In this document: in pieces, positions 7,251-12,238 of the stretch
How positions within the stretch are numbered: the stretch's first letter is position 1
How the letters are laid out: every line of letters starts with the position of its first letter
Assembly (NCBI GenBank): GCA_015478945.1
Contig: JABUQX010014208.1
Location: 45,001-57,238 of the forward strand
Direction of reading: 5' to 3'
DNA from: Trachelipus rathkii
Lineage: Eukaryota; Arthropoda; Malacostraca; Isopoda; Trachelipodidae
Length of the DNA stretch: 12,238 bases
The notes under the pieces: model-generated
The model's database searches: none
What the model was told of the DNA's origin: nothing
What the model saw: the letters and a program-made list of their open reading frames with translations, nothing else
Translations under genes and position numbers: made by a program

Positions 7251-7310
7251 ATTATGCTAGATATAAATAGGGAAAATTGGTGTTGAATAGTGTTTCAGAG
7301 CACTATATTG
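7251..7310 (+). promoter_or_regulatory. Possible TATA-type promoter on the plus strand, repeated in each unit
   Basis: GCTAGATATAAATAG followed by GTGTTGAATAGTGTTTCAGA is well conserved across units. TATAAATAG starts at 7262, 8290, 9147, 10110 and 12067; unit 5 has TATAAGTAG at 11079. It matches an animal TATA box and points away from the minus-strand coding pieces. No plus-strand gene of quality follows it, so a transcript from here would be non-coding or antisense. In AT-rich DNA such a match can be chance, but its conservation across units is as good as that of coding parts. Confidence 0.25.
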
Positions 7311-7339
7311 CGCTATTACAAGGCTGTAACTTTTTTTTC

Positions 7340-8093
7340 CTAAAGAGCGACGATTTTCGTTTTCACTATTCATAATTATTTTTTTTAGAGTATATTCTGT
7401 GATTTTTATAAAAATCGGGGGTGACACCAGCTGGGTGGGGTCTACTATTACCTAGAACTCTTTTATATAACCTTTGTCAAGATCCCATTGACCTCTATTA
7501 AATTCATATGGCGAAGATTTTACTGCTAAAGCATTCAATCTATTAGTGCATCTAGGTCACAAAGAGCAGATGGGACGTAATTCTGCATAAACTAGTAGAT
7601 GTCCTTTATGTCTTGAAAGGTCCCACTATCTACTATTGTTCCCCCACTTCTAACTCGCCATATGGATCATCGCCTCTACACCTAGGACCAAAAAAAAACG
7701 TTTTCAGGAAACCACAAGTAACAAGAAAGAATGAGAAATAACCCTTCCACAGGACGTGGTGCACCTTTCTTAGGTACAATGTTTCCTAATTCTATCTCAA
7801 CTGCAAAAGCTCTAGCTTCATCAATTTTATTAAGAATATAGGGATCAGCCCTTCTTATTCCAGAAAGATAATATTGATTAATATTATCTGCTAGAGAAGA
7901 GAAATGCTCAAAAATTTTCATGTATGATTATTTTCTATCAGCTTATCGTAAAATCTAATAAGCATACTTTTTGAAATATGATGTACTGATAACCCAACTT
8001 TTTCCCAATTTTTTGGTTCTATGAAAGTTTCCGAACGTTGATAAATCTTGCTTTTGGGTATTTCACATTGCCTATACTTAAATCATTATTCAT
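7340..8093 (-). pseudogene. Array gene copy 1, unrecognised protein, frameshifted
   Basis: I do not recognise the family. On the minus strand, ATG at 8091-8093 begins MNNDLSIGNVKYPKARF, then a one-base loss shifts the frame. VHHISKSMLIRFYDKLIENN follows, and a frame change leads into FSSLADNINQYYLSGIRRAD and IDEARAFAVEIELGNIV (7682-7921). GAPRPVEG ends at 7743, where a GT...AG insert of 67 bases (7676-7742) separates it from GDDPYGELEVG. Further on come DIKDI and CDLDALID, then stop; a shifted frame gives LNALAVKSSPYEFNRGQWDL. A five-C run near 7641 puts a stop after ELEVGEQ in this copy. The predicted protein looks soluble and helical, with no signal peptide or membrane segment that I can see. 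Damage is both shared with other copies and private. Confidence 0.5.
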
Positions 8094-8188
8094 TACCTTA
8101 TACCTCTCGCATATATTTACTTTCTACCCTACTTTAAAGGCTCTCCAAGCAAAAATTAAGTATAAGGTAAATATTGGTATTCGGCTAA

Positions 8189-9060
8189 GTTATTGCGTAA
8201 TCGAATTATTATTAATTGCATTTATTAGATTGTGGTTACCACAACTTTTTTAAAAACTTTCCTTTCCCGACAAGAACCAGTATGCTAGATATAAATAGGG
8301 ACAATTGGTGTTGAATAGTGTTTCAACAAGGCTGTAATTTTTTCCCTAAAGTGCGACGAGTTTCGTTTTCACTATTCATTATTTTTTTACAGTATATTCT
8401 GTGATTTTCATAAAGAATCCGGGGTATAACCTCCCTGTGGTCTACTATTACTAGAAACTCTTATATATAACAGTTATGTCAAGAGCAATTGACCTCCGTT
8501 AATTCATATGGCGAAGATTTTACTGCTAAAGCATTCAATCTATTAGTGCATCTAGGTCACAAAGAGCAGATGGGGCGTAATTCTGCATATACTCGTAGAT
8601 ATCCTTTATCTCTTGAAAGGTCCCACTATTTACTATTGTTCCCCCCACTTCTAACTCACTATATGGATCATCGCTTCTACACGTTTCCAGGAAACCACAA
8701 GTAACTAGAAAGAAGGAGAAATAACCCTTCCACAGGACGTGGTGCACCTTTCTTATGTACAATGTTTCCTAATTCTATCTCAGCTGCAAGAGCTCTAGCT
8801 TCATGAATTTTATTAAGAATATAGGAATCAACCCTTCCTATTCCAGAGAGATAATATTGATTAATATTATCTGCTAGAGAAGAGAAATCCTCTAAATTTT
8901 CTTGTATGATCATTATTTTCTATCAGCTTATCGTAAAATCTAATGAGCTTAAATAATTATTCATTACCTTAAACCTCTCATATATAAAATTTACCTTCTT
9001 CCTGTTTAATGGCTTTTCAAGCAAAAATTAAGTATAAGATAAATTTTGGTATTAGGCCAA
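8189..9060 (-). repeat. Array unit 2, with an internal deletion
   Basis: Shorter than its neighbours because about 130 bases are missing near 8945-8955, where other units carry the VHHISK... segment. The left end (GAACCAGTATGCTAG and GTTATTGCGTAATCGA) matches unit 6. The middle part (TCTTGTATGATCATTATTTTC) matches unit 4. Confidence 0.85.
8347..8964 (-). pseudogene. Array gene copy 2, deletion near the N-terminus
   Basis: This copy keeps the longest readable middle section. ATG at 8911-8913 opens MIIQENLEDFSSLADNINQY, followed by ILNKIHEARALAAEIELGNI and GAPRPVEG. After the short GT...AG insert, the frame down to 8535 reads SDDPYSELEVGGTIVNSGTF, QEIKDIYEYMQNYAPSAL and CDLDALID, then TGA. A six-C run near 8641 keeps this part open, unlike copies 1 and 5. 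The N-terminal MNNDL... segment is mostly deleted: MNN is joined to sequence close to the LIRF region. The insert has lost the GTCCTAGG stretch seen in other copies. Function unknown; no family recognised. Confidence 0.5.
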
Positions 9061-10009
9061 GTTATCGCCCTAATCTATAATTGCAATTATTAGATTTTAA
9101 AACTTTTAACAATCATTTTATTCCCGAAAAGAACAAGTATGCTAGATATAAATAGGAAAAATTGGTGTTGAATAGTGTTTCAGAGCATATATTAGCCTAT
9201 TACAAGGCTGTAAACTTTTTTTCTAAAGAGCGACGATTTTCGTTTTTTGTGTATATTATTTTAAGAATATTCTGTGATTTTCATAAAAATCGGGCTGACA
9301 CCCCCTGTGGTCACTATTACTAGAACTCGTTTATAAAATCCCATTGAGCTAATTAAATCATATACGAAGATTTTACTGCCTAAAGCATTCAAATTCTATT
9401 AGTGCATCTAGCGTCACAAAAGAGCAGAGGGCGTATTTCTGCATATGCTCGTAGATGTCCTTTATCTCTTGAAAGGTCCCACTATCTACTATTGGTTCTC
9501 CACCACTTCTAACTCGCTATATGGATCATCCAAAAAAAACGTTTCCAGAAAACCACAAGTAACTAGAAAGAAGGAGAAATAACCCTTCCACGACGTGGTG
9601 CACCTTTCTTATGTACAATGTTTCCTAATTCTTATCTCAGCTTCAAAAAGCTTAGCTCATCAATTTTATAAGAATATAGGATCAAACCCTTCCTATTCCA
9701 GAAGAAATATGATTAATATCTGCTAGAGGAAGAAAATCCTCTAAATTTTTCAGTTCAATAGATTCTATCAGCTTATCGTAAAATCTAATGAGCATATTTT
9801 TTGAAATATGATTATCAAATTTATCAATTTTTGGTTCTCATGAAAGGTAGAGAACCTTAAAACCTTGCTTTTGGGTATTTCACATTGCCTATACTTAAAT
9901 CATTTTATTACCTATATACTCTAAAACATATATTTACCTTCTTACCCTAGTTTAAAGTCTCTCCAAGCAAAAATAAGCAAGCCTGAATTACCAATATTTA
10001 CCTATACTA
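9061..10009 (-). repeat. Array unit 3, most diverged
   Basis: Many small indels compared with the other units, including changes in the otherwise constant CATATGGCGAAG (here CATATACGAAG at 9359) and GGTCACAAAGAGCAG. This may be the oldest copy or the least constrained one. It is equally the place where assembly error would be most suspected. Confidence 0.8.
9225..9915 (-). pseudogene. Array gene copy 3, heavily frameshifted
   Basis: Homology to the other copies is clear at the DNA level throughout (for example GACGTGGTGCACCTTTCTTA, 9593-9612), but no stretch above about 40 codons stays open. The start ATG found in copies 1 and 4 is lost, and the GGCAATGTGAAATACCCAAA segment is retained. Clearly a pseudogene as written. 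Confidence 0.6.
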
Positions 10010-10981
10010 ATTATCTCATAATCTAATTATTTTTAGTTGCAATTATTAGATTGTGTTACCACAACTTTAAAAAACCTTCCTTTCCCCGAGAAGAACAAAA
10101 TATGCTAGATATAAATAGGCGAAATTGGGTGAATAGTGTTCAGAGCCATATGTTGCCTATTTACAAGAAGGGTAGTAAGGCTCCTAAAGAGCGACTATTT
10201 TCGTTTTCACTATTCATTATTTTTTTAAGAGTATATCCTGCGATATTCATAAAAAATCGGGGGTGACACCCCTGTGATCTTACTATTACCTAGAACTCCT
10301 TTTATTTGATAACCTTTGTTGTCAAGATCCCATTGACCTCTATTAAATTCATATGGCGAAGATTTTACTGCTAAAGCATTCAATCTATTAGTGCATCTAG
10401 GTCACAAAGAGCAGATGGGGCGTAATTCTGCATATACTCGTAGATGTCCTTTATCTCTTGAAATGTCCCACTATCTACTATTGTTTCCCCCACTTCTCAC
10501 TATATGAATCATCGCTTCTACACCTAGGACCAAAAAAAAAACGTTTTCAGGAACCACAAATAACCCTTCCACAGGACGTGGTGCACCTTTCTTATGTACA
10601 ATGTTTCCTAATTCTATCTCAGCTGCAAGAGCTCTAGCTTCATCAATTTTATTAAGAATATAGGGATCAACCCTTCCTATTCCAGAGAGATATTGATTAA
10701 TATTATCTGCTAGAGAAGAGAAATCCTCTAAATTTTCTTGTATGATCATTATTTTCTATCAGCTTATCGTAAAATCTAATGAGCATATTTTTTGAAATAT
10801 GATGTACAGATAACCCAACTTTCCAATTTTTTGGTTCTATGAAAGTTTGTGAACGTTGATAAAACCTTGCTTTTGGGTATTTTACATTGCCTATACTTAA
10901 ATCATTATTCATTACCTTATACCTCTCATATATATTTACCTTCTACCCTAGTTTAAAGGCTTTCCATGCAAAAATTGCTAA
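10010..10981 (-). repeat. Array unit 4
   Basis: Contains the best N-terminal and C-terminal coding pieces of the array. It alone keeps AAGAAGGGTAGTAAGGCTCC at 10166-10185, where other units have a poly(T) tract, so it may preserve an older state of the 3' end. Confidence 0.85.
10161..10912 (-). pseudogene. Array gene copy 4, most complete coding pieces, unrecognised protein
   Basis: ATG at 10910-10912 opens MNNDLSIGNVKYPKARFYQR, then IEPKNWKVGLSVHHISKN and MLIRFYDKLIENN. The next piece, from ATG 10747-10749, is MIIQENLEDFSSLADNINQ followed by IDEARALAAEIELGNIVHKK and GAPRPVEG to about 10565. A GT...AG insert of about 47 bases follows (10518-10564). The next segment has a four-base loss that breaks ELEVG. 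Past the shared break after CDLDALID, LNALAVKSSPYEFNRGQWDL runs without a stop into DNKGYQIKGVLGNSKITGVS and PPIFYEYRRIYS. A last frame change gives LKKIMNSENENSRSLGALLP and a TAA stop at 10161-10163. Total coding length would be about 240 codons. I cannot assign a family. No cysteine cluster, catalytic motif or membrane helix is evident. Confidence 0.5.
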
Positions 10982-11969
10982 GTTATCGCATAATCTAATT
11001 AATTGCAATTATTAGATTGTGGTTACCAAAACTTTTAAAAAACCCTTTCCTTTCCCTAGAAGAACAAGTATGCTAGATATAAGTAGGGAAAATTGGTGTT
11101 GAATAGTTTTCAGAGCCCTATATTGCGCTATTACAAGGCTGTAACTTTTTTTTCCTAAAGAGCAACGATTTTTGTTTTCACTATTCATTATTATTTTTTT
11201 TAGAGTATATTCTGTGATTTTCATAAAAAACGGGGTTGACACCCTCTGTGGTCTACTATTACCTAGAACTTTATATGATAACCTTTATTGTCAAGATCTC
11301 AATGACCTCTTAAATTCATATGGCGAAGATTTTACTGCTAAAGCATTCAATCTATTAGTGCATCTAGGTCACAAAGAGCAGATGGGGCGTAATTCTGCAT
11401 AAACTCGTAGATGTCCTTTATGTCTTGAAAGGTCCCACTATCTACTATTGTTCCCCCACTTCTAACTCGCTATATGGATCATCGCTTCTACACCTAGGAC
11501 CAAAAAAAACGTTTCCAGGAAACCACAAGGAACAAGAAAGGAGAAATAACACTTCCACAGGACGTGGTGCACCTTTCTTATGTACAAAGTTTCCTAATTC
11601 TATCTCAACTGCAAAAGCTCTAGCTTCATCAATTTTATTAAGAATATAGGGATCAGCTCTTCCTATTCCAGAAAGATAATATTGATTAATATTATCTGCT
11701 AGAGAAGAGAAATCCTCTAAATTTTCATGTATGATTATTTTCTATCAGCTTATCGTAAAATCTAATAAGCATACTTTTTGAAATATGATGTACTGATAGC
11801 CCAAATTTTTCCCAATTTTTTGGTTCTATGAAAGTTTCCGAACGTTGATAAATCTATTTTGTAATAACACACTTAAAACATTTATCTTACTTGGCAGTTT
11901 ACTTCCTACAATCTGACTTGACATAGATCCAATCAAAATTAAGTATAAGGTGAAATTTTGATCGCCAAA
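10982..11969 (-). repeat. Array unit 5
   Basis: Close to unit 1 across most of its length, including TATTGCGCTATTACAAGGCT and ACTTTTTTTTCCTAAAGAGC. From about 11857 the sequence (ATTTTGTAATAACACACTTA and following) departs from all other units for about 75 bases, then returns at AAAATTAAGTATAAGG. That replaces the usual MNNDL... start region. Confidence 0.85.
11150..11860 (-). pseudogene. Array gene copy 5, start replaced, frameshifted
   Basis: The coding start seen in copies 1 and 4 is missing because 11857-11935 is unrelated sequence. The middle (ENLEDFSSLADNINQYYLSG, then DPYILNKIDEAKAFAVEIEL-like sequence, and GAP(R)PVE) is recognisable. The donor side of the GT...AG insert is altered (AAGTGTTATTTC for AAGGGTTATTTC). 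A five-C run near 11455 breaks the ELEVG segment as in copy 1. Function unknown. Confidence 0.45.
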
Positions 11970-12238
11970 GTATTGCGTAAATCGATTATTATTAATTGCA
12001 TTATTGATTGTTGGTTTACCACAACTTTTTAAAAAACCCTTTCCTGAGAAGAACCAGTATGCTAGATATAAATAGGACCCAATTGGTGTTGAATAGTGTT
12101 TCAGAGCCCTATATTGCGCTATTACAAGTTTTAAATTTTTTTCCTTAAAATTGCTGTCAATTTTTTATTCTTCATTATCATATTTTTAGAGTATATTCTG
12201 TGATTTTCATAAAAAATCGGGAGTGACACCCATCTGCT
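11970..12238 (-). repeat. Array unit 6, cut by the window edge
   Basis: Only the left 269 bases are present, from GTATTGCGTAAATC through GCTAGATATAAATAG (TATAAATAG at 12067-12075) to GGGAGTGACACCCATCTG. Its left end resembles unit 2. Coding segments, if present, lie outside the window. Confidence 0.85.

Larger units (their letters stand above)
7166..8188 (-). repeat. Array unit 1
   Basis: The longest unit. Its palindrome (7176-7202) and TATAAATAG (7262-7270) are intact. It shares with unit 5 the variants TATTGCGCTATTACAAGGCT, GGATCAGC and TTCATGTATGATTATTTTC, which units 2 and 4 lack. Confidence 0.85.
7166..12238. repeat. Tandem array of about 1-kb gene-like units, five full and one partial
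   Basis: Each unit contains, in plus-strand order: a 27-base dyad centred on AATTGCAATT, GCTAGATATAAATAG, GTGTTGAATAGTGTTTCAGA, CATATGGCGAAGATTTTACT, GACGTGGTGCACCTTTCTTA and TTGGTTCTATGAAAG (some copies vary). Unit starts are about 7166, 8189, 9061, 10010, 10982 and 11970, giving lengths of about 1023, 872, 949, 972 and 988. Units 1 and 5 share variants, and so do the left ends of units 2 and 6, implying a four-unit higher-order period of about 3.8 kb. The array continues past the window edge. Coding potential on the minus strand is described for each unit. Confidence 0.9.

Noticed and set aside
10905..10925. ATAAG just upstream of the array gene ATG, like the TAAG late promoter of some large insect DNA viruses
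   Set aside because: A five-base match in AT-rich DNA is weak. No viral gene was recognised, and the apparent short intron argues against it. Kept only as a thought about origin.
11172..11402. Plus-strand frame with EDFTAKAFNLLVHLGHKEQM, open in several units
   Set aside because: It looks protein-like but is the antisense of the CDLDALID/LNALAVKSSPYEF segment. The minus strand gives a longer, multi-segment signal and a consistent start and stop. Both strands being open here is noted as a caution.
7166..12238. CRISPR-like or bacterial repeat array
   Set aside because: Units are about 1 kb with coding content and eukaryotic context; there are no short direct repeats with unique spacers.

Overview
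This looks like eukaryotic nuclear DNA, most likely from an invertebrate animal. It contains a decayed non-LTR retrotransposon of the R2 type, long (TA)n microsatellites, tRNA-related dispersed repeats and a tandem array of short gene-like units in very AT-rich DNA. Nothing looks bacterial: there are no operons, no ribosome-binding-site-led ORFs and no dense coding. No host gene was recognised, so the species cannot be named.

Layout. (1) About 1 to 4140 is GC-rich and holds an R2-like element on the minus strand. Its single ORF, roughly 1,000 codons, runs from about 3980 down to the stop at 986-988. It encodes an N-terminal C2H2 zinc finger, a Myb-like region, a reverse transcriptase, a C-x3-C-x7-H-x4-C knuckle and a restriction-like endonuclease. 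Several frameshifts and stops break it, but the C-terminal 520 or so codons (RT palm end, thumb, knuckle, endonuclease) are still open. Positions 1-985 are its 3' untranslated region and/or 3' flank. (2) About 4140-7165 is AT-rich host DNA without a recognisable gene. It carries four (TA)n tracts and a nested foldback structure built from tRNA-related repeat arms at 4924-5922. (3) About 7166 to the window end is a tandem array of five complete units and a sixth cut off by the window, each 0.87-1.02 kb. On the minus strand each unit encodes pieces of one unrecognised protein of roughly 240 residues, interrupted by frameshifts and by a short GT...AG insert.

The array is the most unusual part. 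Units 1 and 5 share variants, and so do units 2 and 6, which points to a higher-order repeat of four units (about 3.8 kb). Two reading-frame breaks are common to every copy that can be read there, so they predate the amplification, or are introns or recoding sites. Other breaks are private to single copies, many of them in homopolymers, so part of the decay could be residual long-read assembly error. The three regions show no sign of working together: the first is a dead or damaged mobile element, the second is repeat-filled spacer, and the third is an amplified gene or pseudogene family whose function I cannot assign.
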